From: Gloeomargaritales cyanobacterium VI4D9
GTDB lineage: Bacteria > Cyanobacteriota > Cyanobacteriia > Gloeomargaritales > Gloeomargaritaceae
Assembly (NCBI GenBank): GCA_927797885.1
Contig: OV696605.1
Span: 2,083,157-2,147,156, forward strand
Length of the DNA: 64,000 nt
Direction of reading: 5' to 3'
This document shows, one piece after another, positions 18,380-26,397 of this stretch. The number at the start of each line of letters is the position of its first letter. Position 1 is the first letter of the stretch. The translations under genes were made by a program, and so were the position numbers. The notes under the pieces are model-generated. The model did no database searches, was not told the origin of the DNA, and saw only the letters and a list, made by a program, of their open reading frames with translations.

Positions 18380-19651
18380 ATGGTGCTGGGTTGGGTAATC
18401 CTTGTCCTGCTCCTGGGGGGGGGCCTCGGCGGCTGGTGGCTGGATCGCTGGCTCTGTCGCCGTTCCCAGAATCCGTTGCGCCTGAGCCGGGGTCACTGGC
18501 AGATGGAAATCCAAAAAACCGACCATTACCGCTGGCGGGGGCAGTTGGAATGGCTCAATCCCAGCCACCGCTTCGAGGTGATGCTCCCGGAATGTACGGT
18601 GGATGTACAGCTTTTATCCCAACACGATACCGCTGGCATTACGGTAAAAACCGAGTTGATTTCCCATCACCCCGATGCTCCTGCCCGTCCCGATGGCTAT
18701 TGGGCGGCCTGTATCATCAAAACCCGGCAACGGGTGGGTTTGGAGGTGACCTTGGACATGACCGGGGCGGATTTGACGGGCTTGCAGGCGGCCTGGGTGC
18801 GGTGTCAGTATGTCACCTACGGGCCGGCGGGTTGGGTGCCCCGGGAACAGCACGTGGTTTTGCCCTTGGCGTTTCCCGACCCCACCCGCACGTTGGTGAG
18901 TCGGCGTAGCCCGGAAGGCGCAGAAATTCTGCTGATTCGCACCCATCTGCTGTGCCATCTGGATGACCCGGTTTCGGTGATCAAACGCTATGCCCAACCC
19001 CATGCTCTCCCCGGCGATATTGTGGTTTTGGGGGAGACCCCGGTGGCGATCATGCAGGGGCGGTGGCGGCACCCCCGGCAAATTCAACCCGGCTGGTTGG
19101 CTCGGCGGCTCTGTACGTTTTTCCTACCCACCTCCAGTCTGGCGACCGCCTGCGGGTTGCAAACCCTGATCGACCTGGTGGGTGCGCCCCGGGTGTTGGG
19201 GGCATTTCTGGTCGGCGCCATCGCCAAACTCCTGGGCAAGCCGGGGGTGTTTTACCAGTTGGCCGGGGAGCAGGCCGCCCTGATTGACGACGTGACCGGC
19301 ACCTTGCCCCCCTATGACCAGTTCGTGGTATTGGGGCCCAGCCGACCCCAGACCGTAGTGGAGGAGATCAAGGAGCAAACCGGACTCGGGGCGGCGATTG
19401 TGGATGTGAACGACTTGAAAGCGGTTAGAATATTAGCCAGGACGGCGGATGTGGATGCCTCCCTGTTGACCCGGGTGTTGGTGGATAACCCCGCCGGGAA
19501 TGCGGCGGAACAAACCCCTCTGTTGCTGATCCGTCCCTTGCCCCCAGCCCCCCCCCAGCCCCCCCACGCTGACCATGTTGACCATCCGACCGCCCCACCC
19601 CCAGGAATGGAAAGCGATCCCGACCCGCACGGGGGATGGCGACCCGTTTGA
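18380..19651 (+). CDS. CofE-like protein (F420-0:gamma-glutamyl ligase annotation family)
   Basis: A 423-residue protein with an N-terminal membrane anchor (VLGWVILVLLLGGGLGGWW). The C-terminal half shows RTHLLCHLDDPVSVIKRYA, DIVVLGETPVAIMQGRWRHP and DQFVVLGPSRPQ, patterns I associate with cyanobacterial proteins annotated as F420-0:gamma-glutamyl ligase. Most cyanobacteria do not use F420 widely, so the real substrate is uncertain. The Pro-rich C-terminal tail after about residue 398 overlaps the next gene by 77 bp in another frame. Confidence 0.6.
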   Translation: MVLGWVILVLLLGGGLGGWWLDRWLCRRSQNPLRLSRGHWQMEIQKTDHYRWRGQLEWLNPSHRFEVMLPECTVDVQLLSQHDTAGITVKTELISHHPDAPARPDGYWAACIIKTRQRVGLEVTLDMTGADLTGLQAAWVRCQYVTYGPAGWVPREQHVVLPLAFPDPTRTLVSRRSPEGAEILLIRTHLLCHLDDPVSVIKRYAQPHALPGDIVVLGETPVAIMQGRWRHPRQIQPGWLARRLCTFFLPTSSLATACGLQTLIDLVGAPRVLGAFLVGAIAKLLGKPGVFYQLAGEQAALIDDVTGTLPPYDQFVVLGPSRPQTVVEEIKEQTGLGAAIVDVNDLKAVRILARTADVDASLLTRVLVDNPAGNAAEQTPLLLIRPLPPAPPQPPHADHVDHPTAPPPGMESDPDPHGGWRPV

Positions 19652-20555
19652 ACCCCCGGGGCAGACCTGGGTAGCTCTGGAAGCGGGGCAGATGGTAGGG
19701 GCGATTCATGTGGTACCCTTCAACCGCAGTCGCAGTACCTGGCAGGTGAAGTGGGTGACCAGTACCACCCTAGCGGTGGGTTCCCAACTGTTGCGGTACG
19801 CCCTGGAAACGGTTTTGGAAGCCCGCACCTGGGTTTTAGAAATCCCCATCCAGGAGCGGGACACCCTGGCGCTTTACCGGCAAAATGGCTTTCAACCCCT
19901 GGCCCATTGCACCTACTGGCACCTGCACGGGTCTGCCCTCACCGCCCTTGCCCACGCCCCGGTGGAAGCCCCCACCCTCAGTCCTGTGGGGAATGGGGAT
20001 GCCTATCTGCGCTACCAATTGGATACCCTGGCGATGCCCCCTCTAGTACGTCAGGTGTTTGACCGCCATCCTGAAGACTTTGCCGTCCCCCTGTGGCAAA
20101 CCCTGTGGCACCAGTGGCGCACCTGGCAGGGGCAATCCCGGTGGATTCGCAACTATGTGTTTGAACCCCAACGGAAGGCGGCGATTGGTTATTTTGGCCT
20201 GTGGTTTGACCCCCACGCCTCGCAACCCCACCCGGTGGATTTGACCGTCCACCCCGCCTACACCTGGCTGTACCCCCAATTGCTTTCCCACTTGACCCGC
20301 CTGGTCACCCCAGAGCCGGGGTTGCGCTTAGCCTGCATGGACTATCAACCGGAGCGGGAAGCCTGTTTCCAGTGGGCGGGAGCCGTGCCCCAGGGGGAAA
20401 CCCTCTGGATGTCCCGTTCCGTGTGGCACAAACTGCGGGAGGCCAAATTGAACCTCCAGGAACTGCCCAATTTAGCAGAGGTTTTGCCCCATTTGCAACC
20501 CGTCCCCCTTACGCCCCGGGATTCGTTTGCAGGGGATCAGAACATGGCACAATAA
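19575..20555 (+). CDS. GNAT-like acetyltransferase family protein
   Basis: A 326-residue protein. Its first ~110 residues resemble a GNAT fold: MLTIRPPHPQEW start, WVALEAGQMVGAIHV strand, then IPIQERDTLALYRQNGFQP, the typical alpha4/beta6 region with LYRQNGF. The C-terminal ~190 residues contain a second half without a clear motif, possibly a degenerate second GNAT unit. It starts within the preceding gene (77-bp overlap), and its start matches the family fold, so the start is trusted. Acceptor substrate unknown. Confidence 0.6.
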   Translation: MLTIRPPHPQEWKAIPTRTGDGDPFEPPGQTWVALEAGQMVGAIHVVPFNRSRSTWQVKWVTSTTLAVGSQLLRYALETVLEARTWVLEIPIQERDTLALYRQNGFQPLAHCTYWHLHGSALTALAHAPVEAPTLSPVGNGDAYLRYQLDTLAMPPLVRQVFDRHPEDFAVPLWQTLWHQWRTWQGQSRWIRNYVFEPQRKAAIGYFGLWFDPHASQPHPVDLTVHPAYTWLYPQLLSHLTRLVTPEPGLRLACMDYQPEREACFQWAGAVPQGETLWMSRSVWHKLREAKLNLQELPNLAEVLPHLQPVPLTPRDSFAGDQNMAQ

Positions 20556-20577
20556 CCCTAAGGTGCCAACGGTAGAG

Positions 20578-21036
20578 ATGGTAGTCGGTTTGGGTTTGGA
20601 TATTGGTCGGAAACGGGTGGGGGTGGCGATCAGTGACCCGCTGGGTTTGGTGGCAACGGGTCTGCCGACTCTGACCTGGCCCCAAGTGCCCCCAGCCCTG
20701 GCCGCCATTGTCCGGGAACGCCAGCCCCAGGTCTTGGTGGTGGGTTTGCCCCGCTATCCCGATGGCCGTCCCAGTGCCCAAACCCGCTACACCCAAAAGC
20801 AGGGGGATTACCTCGGACGGTATCTCCATCTGCCGGTGGTGTATGTGGATGAAGTCCTCACGTCCTGGAGTGCCGCCCAAACCCTGGATCGCCGCCGTTA
20901 CCGCCACGAGGTGGACTACCGGGAAGCGGTGGACCAACGGGCCGCCATGCTGATTCTGCAACAGTGGCTCGACCAGCAACCTCATTCCTTTCGTTCTGGA
21001 GACAATTATGGGTCGAAATTCCCAACAAAATTTTGA
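20578..21036 (+). CDS. ruvX: RuvX/YqgF-type Holliday junction resolvase-like nuclease
   Basis: RNase H-fold nuclease implicated in pre-16S rRNA 5' maturation. ATG 20578 gives GLGLDIGRKRVGVAISDP at the N-terminus, with the first catalytic Asp in LDIG. LVVGLPRYPDG and the DEVLTSWSAA segment (second acidic residue) follow, and the C-terminus has VDQRAAMLILQQWL, where the last Asp is conserved. 152 residues is typical. The longer frame upstream overlaps the previous gene. It overlaps the DUF3727 gene by 29 bp. Confidence 0.88.
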   Translation: MVVGLGLDIGRKRVGVAISDPLGLVATGLPTLTWPQVPPALAAIVRERQPQVLVVGLPRYPDGRPSAQTRYTQKQGDYLGRYLHLPVVYVDEVLTSWSAAQTLDRRRYRHEVDYREAVDQRAAMLILQQWLDQQPHSFRSGDNYGSKFPTKF

Positions 21037-21556
21037 CCTACCGGCCCAGGTGGTGCTGGTGGATGAGCGGGGTCGCTCCCTGGCCTGCTATGTGGATCGG
21101 ACCTTGGAGGTGGATAATCGCCCTTACCTCCTGTTGTTGCCGGTGGATGTGCCAGTGGAATTGTTCGCCTGGAATGAGGCAGAAGACACCCTACTGGATT
21201 TAGAGGAGGAGGAAATGGACGCCATTTTGCCCATCGCTCGTGACATTCTGGCGGAGCAAAACCTCACCCTGTTGGACACGGCCCTGACCCTCACCGCCCA
21301 GGGAGAACTGCCGGACGACCAGGAAACCCTATTTTTGGACTACGAAGGCCGGGAAGGGGAGGTGGAATCGGAGGAATTTCAAGAATTGGGGGTCTTTTAC
21401 CACGAAGGCCGCCGCTACGGGGTTTATACGCCCCTCGACCCGCTGTTATTTTTCGCCCGTTTGAACAGCCAAGGCCAACCGGAACCCCTCTCCGCCGAAG
21501 AAATGGAGCGCATTGGCCCCCGTTTGGAAGCCGAGTTACTCAATGACCTGGATTAA
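21008..21556 (+). CDS. DUF3727 family protein
   Basis: A 182-residue acidic soluble protein matching the cyanobacterial/plastid DUF3727 family: the N-terminal beta-rich segment VVLVDERGRSLACYVDRTLE, a central Glu-rich segment (LDLEEEEMD) and C-terminal GRRYGVYTPLDPLLFFAR. Function unknown. It starts inside ruvX (29-bp overlap), an arrangement that favours coupled expression. Its last 4 bp overlap the convergent cobM gene. Confidence 0.8.
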   Translation: MGRNSQQNFDLPAQVVLVDERGRSLACYVDRTLEVDNRPYLLLLPVDVPVELFAWNEAEDTLLDLEEEEMDAILPIARDILAEQNLTLLDTALTLTAQGELPDDQETLFLDYEGREGEVESEEFQELGVFYHEGRRYGVYTPLDPLLFFARLNSQGQPEPLSAEEMERIGPRLEAELLNDLD

Positions 21557-22317
21557 GGCCGAAACAAATGCCGATGCTGTGGGTGGTACAACTGGGAACG
21601 GGTCACCCCCGCCCCAAACACCGGGCTGACCACATACAGGGTGGTGCGGGTCAAATGCTCCCGGTGGGTCACGGCGGCCATTTGCGTCAAAGGCACCAAC
21701 CAAATGCGTTCCTGGGGCCAACCCAACCGGTGACAGACCGCCACCAGGGTATCCGGGGGGTAATGTTTTTGTAATTCTGCCTGCGCCTGATCCACCAAGC
21801 GGGCACTGAGATACAGCCCCAGGGTGGCTCGGTGAGCCGCCAAATCCGCCAAATTTTCGGGCATGGGGGTGATGCCAGGGGTGCGGGTGAGGATCACCGT
21901 CTGTACCAATTCCGGCACCGTCCATTCTGTCGTTAATCGTGCCGCCGCCAACTGCATTGCCCCCACGCCGGGGATAATTTCCACCCCAATTCCCGCCCCG
22001 TGCAAGGCTTGGATTTGCTCATAAATTGCCCCGTACAAACTCACATCCCCGGAATGCAACCGTAGCACCAATTTGCCCGCCTGCACCCGCTCAATCATCA
22101 GGGGCACGATGGTTTCTAGGGTCAAATTTTTGGTGGGGATGCGTTCACAATCCGCCCGGGTCAACGCCACAATGCCTGGGGGGATGAGGGAATCCGCATA
22201 AAGCACCACGTCGGCGGTTTTAATCAGCCGCTCTGCCTGCACGGTCAACAATTCCGGGTCGCCCGGCCCTGCTCCTACTATGTAAATTTTGGGATATATT
22301 TTGGGCGTATCGGACAT
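21553..22317 (-). CDS. cobM: Precorrin-4 C11-methyltransferase
   Basis: SAM-dependent tetrapyrrole methylase of cobalamin synthesis, adding the methyl at C-11. It shows the family N-terminal motif IYIVGAGPGDPELLTVQAERLI, then VVLYADSLIPP, LRLHSGDVSLYGA (the SAM-contacting SGD loop) and GVEIIPGVGAMQLAAARL. The ATG starting MSDTPK gives 254 residues, matching the family; an upstream ATG would add nine residues. No other cob gene is adjacent, which is usual for the scattered cyanobacterial cobalamin pathway. Confidence 0.92.
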   Translation of the reverse strand: MSDTPKIYPKIYIVGAGPGDPELLTVQAERLIKTADVVLYADSLIPPGIVALTRADCERIPTKNLTLETIVPLMIERVQAGKLVLRLHSGDVSLYGAIYEQIQALHGAGIGVEIIPGVGAMQLAAARLTTEWTVPELVQTVILTRTPGITPMPENLADLAAHRATLGLYLSARLVDQAQAELQKHYPPDTLVAVCHRLGWPQERIWLVPLTQMAAVTHREHLTRTTLYVVSPVFGAGVTRSQLYHPQHRHLFRP

Positions 22318-22386
22318 GGCGGCAGATGCCTCCTCATTCACCATTCGCTTGCCAATGATACTCTAGGTTCTGTTGATCTTATGTAA

Positions 22387-22482
22387 GGGCACTTCTAAAA
22401 ATAGGTCGCAGGGGCATAGCCCCCGTCTCTGGTTTTCGATAGCCTGCGTGGCGTAAATGGGTGTAAATAAATAGAAGTGCCC
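22387..22482. repeat. R1 repeat copy, 96 bp
   Basis: Bounded by GGGCACTTCTA and TAGAAGTGCCC, with the internal palindromic core GGTCGCAGGGGCATAGCC and CCCCGTC, and a GGTTTTCGATAGCCTGCGTG segment shared with the copy at 26061. These ends resemble the IS5-like element termini at 27307 and 29666. No clean target duplication is visible at this copy. Confidence 0.8.
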
Positions 22483-22536
22483 TATAGCCAATTACAAGCT
22501 CAGTTAATTTATTGTGTGAACTAGGGAGGAACCGCA

Positions 22537-22824
22537 GTGGCTACGGAGATTCTGGAAAAGCCGAAAACCGGGGGACAGCGCAAACACGCCCCCAATTACA
22601 AAGTGCTGTTGCACAATGACGACCACAACACGATGGAGTATGTGGTGGAGTCGCTGATGAAAACCGTGCCCAGCCTGTCCTGGATGGATGCGGTGGCGGT
22701 GATGTTGGAGGCGCACAATACGGGGGTGGGGTTGGTGATTGTTTGCCCCCAGGAGCCAGCGGAATTTTATTGCGAGGGGTTACAGCGCCGGGGCTTGACC
22801 AGCACGATTGAGCCGGAATGCTAA
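22537..22824 (+). CDS. clpS: ClpS adaptor for ATP-dependent Clp protease
   Basis: Delivers N-degron substrates to the ClpAP-type protease (ClpC in cyanobacteria). The conserved core is YKVLLHNDDHNTMEYVVESL (the hydrophobic-pocket HNDDxN motif), then the Met/His-rich helix VMLEAHNTGVGLVIVCP. It starts at GTG with a strong ribosome site (AGGGAGGA, 22523-22530). The 95-residue length is usual. Its last 7 bp overlap the CPBP protease gene. Confidence 0.93.
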   Translation: MATEILEKPKTGGQRKHAPNYKVLLHNDDHNTMEYVVESLMKTVPSLSWMDAVAVMLEAHNTGVGLVIVCPQEPAEFYCEGLQRRGLTSTIEPEC

Positions 22825-23648
22825 AAGCGAGGTTGCGCCGGTTGGCGACTTTGCCATTCCCCCTGCGGTTGCTGGCATTTGTCCTGATTGTGTTGGCGTT
22901 TTGGTTGCCGGTGGTGCTGGTACTCTGGCCGTTTTTGGGTACGGGTGACCAGGTGCGCTCTCTGGCGACTACAATTCTTTATCTGGAATTTATCGGTATT
23001 TTGTACTGGTGGAGTTGGGGAGTGCGGGGGGAACGGCATCCCTGGGCTTACTACGGTTTGGCGTTGGAGGGACGCTGGGGGCGGGAAGCCCTGTGGGGTT
23101 GGGGGTTGGGGCTGGGGGCATTGATGGCATTACTCAGTATGCAGGCGCACTGGGGCTGGTTGTTGTGGCAGAACCGCCCGGAGACGCAAGTTATTCTGGA
23201 AGGGGTGGCGGTAGGACTGGGCGTGGCCTTGGCGGAGGAATGGCTGTTTCGGGGTTGGTTGTGGCAGGAGTTGCGCCAGGATTATGGGGTGGCGGGGGCG
23301 GTCTGGGGCAGTAGTGGGTTGTTTGCGTTGGCGCATTTTTTCCACCCCCCGCAGGTGCTTTTAGCCATTTGGCCGCAGTTTCCGGGGTTGATGTTGTTGG
23401 GGTTGAGTTTGGCCTGGGGACGGCTGGCCTGCGGGGGTCGCCTGGGGTGGCCGGTGGGGTTTCACGGGGGGCTGGTGGCGACCTACTACTGGGTGCGGGT
23501 GGGGGGCTGGCTGACGGTGCATCCCGATTTCCCCCCCTGGCTGACGGCGCTGGAGACGAATCCCTTGGCTAGTCCCCTGGGGTTGACGGCCATGCTGGCG
23601 GTGGCGGTCATGACCCGCTGGTGGGCGCAGAAAACCCTGCCGGGGTAA
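22818..23648 (+). CDS. CPBP family intramembrane metalloprotease
   Basis: Predicted Rce1-like membrane protease with about seven helices. The conserved motifs are present: EEWLFRGWLW (EExxxR), FALAHFFH with the second metal His, and a third block GFHGGLVATYYW. Bacterial CPBP proteins include bacteriocin-immunity and signalling proteases. It overlaps clpS by 7 bp, and its TAA overlaps the next ATG as TAATG, so the three genes form a tight set. Substrate unknown. Confidence 0.85.
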   Translation: MLKARLRRLATLPFPLRLLAFVLIVLAFWLPVVLVLWPFLGTGDQVRSLATTILYLEFIGILYWWSWGVRGERHPWAYYGLALEGRWGREALWGWGLGLGALMALLSMQAHWGWLLWQNRPETQVILEGVAVGLGVALAEEWLFRGWLWQELRQDYGVAGAVWGSSGLFALAHFFHPPQVLLAIWPQFPGLMLLGLSLAWGRLACGGRLGWPVGFHGGLVATYYWVRVGGWLTVHPDFPPWLTALETNPLASPLGLTAMLAVAVMTRWWAQKTLPG

Positions 23649-24052
23649 TGGCGCAACGGGGGTTCTGGCTGGGTCTGGGGTTACTGTTGACCGCTTGTGG
23701 CGTGCCCTTGGTGGCGGTTTCCCCAGAGTTGCTCCCCCTCACGTTGGAAGGACGGGCGGGTGGCGAGGTGGGCAGTGGGCAGTGTGGTTCTGTCAATCGC
23801 CGCCCCAACCATCGGTTGCAGATTGCGGAAGATATGGATTATCTGAAATTGGAGGTCAGGGATGCCCGAAACGTTACCCTCCTGGTCAAGGGGGCGGATG
23901 GCGTTTTGTGCGCGACCCCGATCCAAAATCGCCCAGCCCAGATTTCCGGGTATTGGCAGGCAGGGGTTTACGAAATTTTCATCGGCAGTCTTGACCCTGG
24001 GCAGTCCCCCCCCTACCGCCTGGTGGTCAGCGGGGCAAAATCGCTTCCGTGA
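23648..24052 (+). CDS. Putative lipoprotein, 134 aa
   Basis: The ATG overlaps the stop of the CPBP gene. The N-terminus MAQRGFWLGLGLLLTACGVP is a lipoprotein signal with lipobox LTAC. The mature domain is beta-rich (SVNRRPNHRLQIAEDMDYLK, YWQAGVYEIFIGSLDPGQSP), resembling small pre-peptidase-like beta domains, but I do not recognise the family. The last 26 bp overlap the convergent pentapeptide-repeat gene. Confidence 0.65.
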   Translation: MAQRGFWLGLGLLLTACGVPLVAVSPELLPLTLEGRAGGEVGSGQCGSVNRRPNHRLQIAEDMDYLKLEVRDARNVTLLVKGADGVLCATPIQNRPAQISGYWQAGVYEIFIGSLDPGQSPPYRLVVSGAKSLP

Positions 24053-25241
24053 GCAGGGCACTCTGTAAATCCGTGGCCTCCAGATAGGCATCCGTCAAAC
24101 AGGCACGGGTGAAATCCGTTCCCTGCACCAGCACTTCATAGAGGGAAGCCCCGCTCAAATCGGCACCCACTAGGCTGGCATTGGTCAAGTCCGCCTGGTT
24201 GAGAATTGCCCCGGTGAGATTGGCCCCGCCCAAATCCGCCCCCTGGAGCAATACCCCGGTCAAATCCCCACCCGCCAGATTCGCCTGGTGCAACCGTGCC
24301 CCCGTGAAAATCGCTCGGGACAAACGGGCATCGCTCAAATCCGCTTCGCTCAAGTTGGCCTCCCGGAGCGTCGCCTGTACCAGATTACTGCGCTGTAACA
24401 TCGCCTTGGACAGTTGCGCCCGGGTGAGGTTGGTGCGGCTCAAATCCACGCCGGTCAAATCCGCCCGGGTGAGGTCCGCCTCCGTGAGATTGGCATGGAT
24501 CAAATCCACCCGGTCTAAAATCGCCCCGTTCAGAACCGCCCGGGTGAGGTTCGCCCCCTTGAGGTTGGTGCGGCTGAAATCGGCGTTCATACATTGGGCT
24601 TCGGTCAAGTCCGCATTGGCAAGATTGGCTTCACTCAAAATCGCATCGCTCAAACCCGCCCCCACCAGTTTCGCCCCCTGCAAAATTGCCCGGCTCAAGT
24701 CCGCTTCAAAAAAATTGGCCTGACTGAGGTCACTGTGCCGCAGAGCCGCCCGTGTCAAATCCACCCGTGCCAAATTCGCTCCACACAGCCGGGCATCGTT
24801 CAAATTCGCCCCCGTTAAATCCGCCCCACTCAGGTCAGCCCCGCTCAAATCCGCCTCAATCAGCACCACCCGGCTCAAATTCGCCCCCACCAACTTGGCA
24901 CCCCGCAGATTCACCCCCACCAAATCCGCTTCGGTCAATTTGGCCTTGTTGAGAACCGCTCCCTCCAAATCCGCCTGGCTCAGATACGCCCCCACCAGTT
25001 TCGCCGCCGTCAGATTGGCTTCCCGCAGTACCGCCTGGCTCAAATCCGCTTCTCGCAAAATCGCCCGGCTCAAATCCGCCCGGGTCAAATTCGCCTGACT
25101 GAAGCCAATCCCCGCCAGCTTCGCCCGACTGAGATTGATCTCCCGCAGGATGGCCAAAGCCAAATCTGCCCCGTTCAGGTTCACCTGCCGGAAATCCCGC
25201 TCCCCATCCGCATACCGCCGTAACAGTTCGTCCGCATTCAT
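24027..25241 (-). CDS. Pentapeptide-repeat protein, 404 aa
   Basis: Nearly the whole protein consists of A(D/N)LxX repeats forming a long right-handed quadrilateral beta helix, after a short N-terminal helix (MNADELLRRYADGERDFRQV). Such proteins are abundant in cyanobacteria; functions include thylakoid-associated scaffolding and DNA mimicry, but none can be assigned. The start at MNADELL is favoured because RYADGERDFR is the standard cap preceding pentapeptide repeats (the MerR fusion at 96-1097 has RYMAGERDFQ). The nucleotide sequence is itself repetitive and produces long spurious ORFs on the other strand. Confidence 0.88.
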   Translation of the reverse strand: MNADELLRRYADGERDFRQVNLNGADLALAILREINLSRAKLAGIGFSQANLTRADLSRAILREADLSQAVLREANLTAAKLVGAYLSQADLEGAVLNKAKLTEADLVGVNLRGAKLVGANLSRVVLIEADLSGADLSGADLTGANLNDARLCGANLARVDLTRAALRHSDLSQANFFEADLSRAILQGAKLVGAGLSDAILSEANLANADLTEAQCMNADFSRTNLKGANLTRAVLNGAILDRVDLIHANLTEADLTRADLTGVDLSRTNLTRAQLSKAMLQRSNLVQATLREANLSEADLSDARLSRAIFTGARLHQANLAGGDLTGVLLQGADLGGANLTGAILNQADLTNASLVGADLSGASLYEVLVQGTDFTRACLTDAYLEATDLQSALLTEAILPR

Positions 25242-25264
25242 GGTTTTATGATACAGGGGATTGG

Positions 25265-26023
25265 TCAATTGCCCATAAGAGCCGCCCACACTGGCTCATC
25301 CATCTCAAAATTCGCACTCACGGTCTGCACATCGTCTAAATCCTCCAATACCTCTAACAACCGCAGTACCTTGCGCCCCCAGTCCGCATCCGTAATCGCC
25401 ACCGTGGTCGTGGGTTGCCAACGGGTCAGGGCTGTGCCCACCCGATACCCCTCCTTTTGCAGAGCCGTCACCACCGCCTCCAAAGCCAACGGTTCCGTGA
25501 GCAACGCCGCCGTGTCCCCGTCCCACTCGTACCCCGTTGCAGGCACCTGGAGCGCCGTCGCCAGCAGGTCATCTTCATCCGTCACCCCCGGCAGTTCAAT
25601 CCAGCCCACCTGGGTAAACATCCAGCCCACACAGCCGGTTTCCCCCAAATTGCCCCCGTATTTATTAAACGCCGCCCGAATCTCCCCCGCCGTCCGGTTG
25701 CGGTTATCCGTCAGGGCTTCGATCAACACCGCCACTCCCCCCGGCGCATAGCCCTCGTAACGCACCGCCTCCAAACTATCCGCATCCGCCCCCAACAGTC
25801 CTGCCCCCTTGGCAATCGCCCGTTCGATATGCTCCTGGGACATCCCCGCCGCCTTAGCCTTCTCCACCGCCGTCCGCAGGCGAAAATTAGCCGCCGGGTC
25901 AGGTAACCCCGTCCGTGCCGCCACGATCATCTCCCGTGATAATTTGGCAAAAACCTGTCCCTTGAGGGCATCCACCCGCGCTTTTTGACGTTTGATATTC
26001 GCCCACTTACTATGTCCCGCCAT
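25265..26023 (-). CDS. YebC/PmpR family transcription-translation factor
   Basis: A 252-residue YebC-family protein: the hallmark N-terminus MAGHSKWANIKRQKARVDALKG, then ANFRLRTAVEKAKAAGMSQ, YEGYAPGGVAVLIEALTDNR and the GNLGETGCVGWMF block. YebC proteins were described as transcription regulators, and recent work links them to ribosomes stalled at prolines. The ATG at 26023 starts the conserved MAGHSKW; upstream codons are discarded. It ends 23 bp from the pentapeptide gene on the same strand. Confidence 0.93.
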   Translation of the reverse strand: MAGHSKWANIKRQKARVDALKGQVFAKLSREMIVAARTGLPDPAANFRLRTAVEKAKAAGMSQEHIERAIAKGAGLLGADADSLEAVRYEGYAPGGVAVLIEALTDNRNRTAGEIRAAFNKYGGNLGETGCVGWMFTQVGWIELPGVTDEDDLLATALQVPATGYEWDGDTAALLTEPLALEAVVTALQKEGYRVGTALTRWQPTTTVAITDADWGRKVLRLLEVLEDLDDVQTVSANFEMDEPVWAALMGN

Positions 26024-26060
26024 GATTCTGCCTACATTGACAATCATTAATTTTAATTTA

Positions 26061-26191
26061 GGGTACCTCTATTTATTTACACCCATTGAAGTTTATCTCG
26101 CTGAAATGCCCATATTAATCACTACGCCACGCAGGCTATCCAAAACCAGAGACGGGGGCGGTGCCCCTGCGACCTATTTTTAGAAGTGCCC
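26061..26191. repeat. R1 repeat copy with 4-bp target duplication TTTA
   Basis: Bounded by GGGTACCTCT and AGAAGTGCCC. The flanking TTTA at 26057-26060 is repeated at 26192-26195. The interior has GCAGGCTATCCAAAACCAGA and the GC core GGGGGCGGTGCCCCTGCG. The 4-bp duplication length equals that of the IS5-like element in the nearby nest. Confidence 0.85.
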
Positions 26192-26222
26192 TTTAATTAC
26201 TAATTCATTTAGGATAATTTAA

Positions 26223-26345
26223 GACACCTCTATTTATTTGCACCACCAGAAAGTCATCTCACCGGAAGGCTCATATTAATACAGCCGTGCCATGCAGGCT
26301 ATCCAAAACCAGAGCCAGGGCAATGTCCGTGCAAACCCTGTTTAG
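26223..26345. repeat. Degenerate R1 repeat
   Basis: Begins GACACCTCTATTTATTTGCACC and keeps the GCAGGCTATCCAAAACCAGA interior, but the GC core has decayed (GGGCAATGTCCGTGC) and the right end has lost its R1 terminus. Confidence 0.6.
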
Positions 26346-26397
26346 GATTAAATGTTATATATTTATAGGCACAAGTGTTGAATCCTGCAATAAAACT

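Noticed and set aside
18380-19651. Firm assignment as an F420 ligase
   Set aside because: Only part of the protein resembles that annotation, there is an N-terminal membrane anchor, and no other F420 genes are visible.
24181-24723. 180-codon plus-strand ORF
   Set aside because: Mirror frame of the pentapeptide-repeat gene on the opposite strand; its own repeats only reflect the DNA periodicity.
24027-25241. CRISPR-like periodicity
   Set aside because: The ~15-bp period is the codon pattern of A(D/N)LxX repeats, not repeat-spacer units. I saw no CRISPR array in the window.
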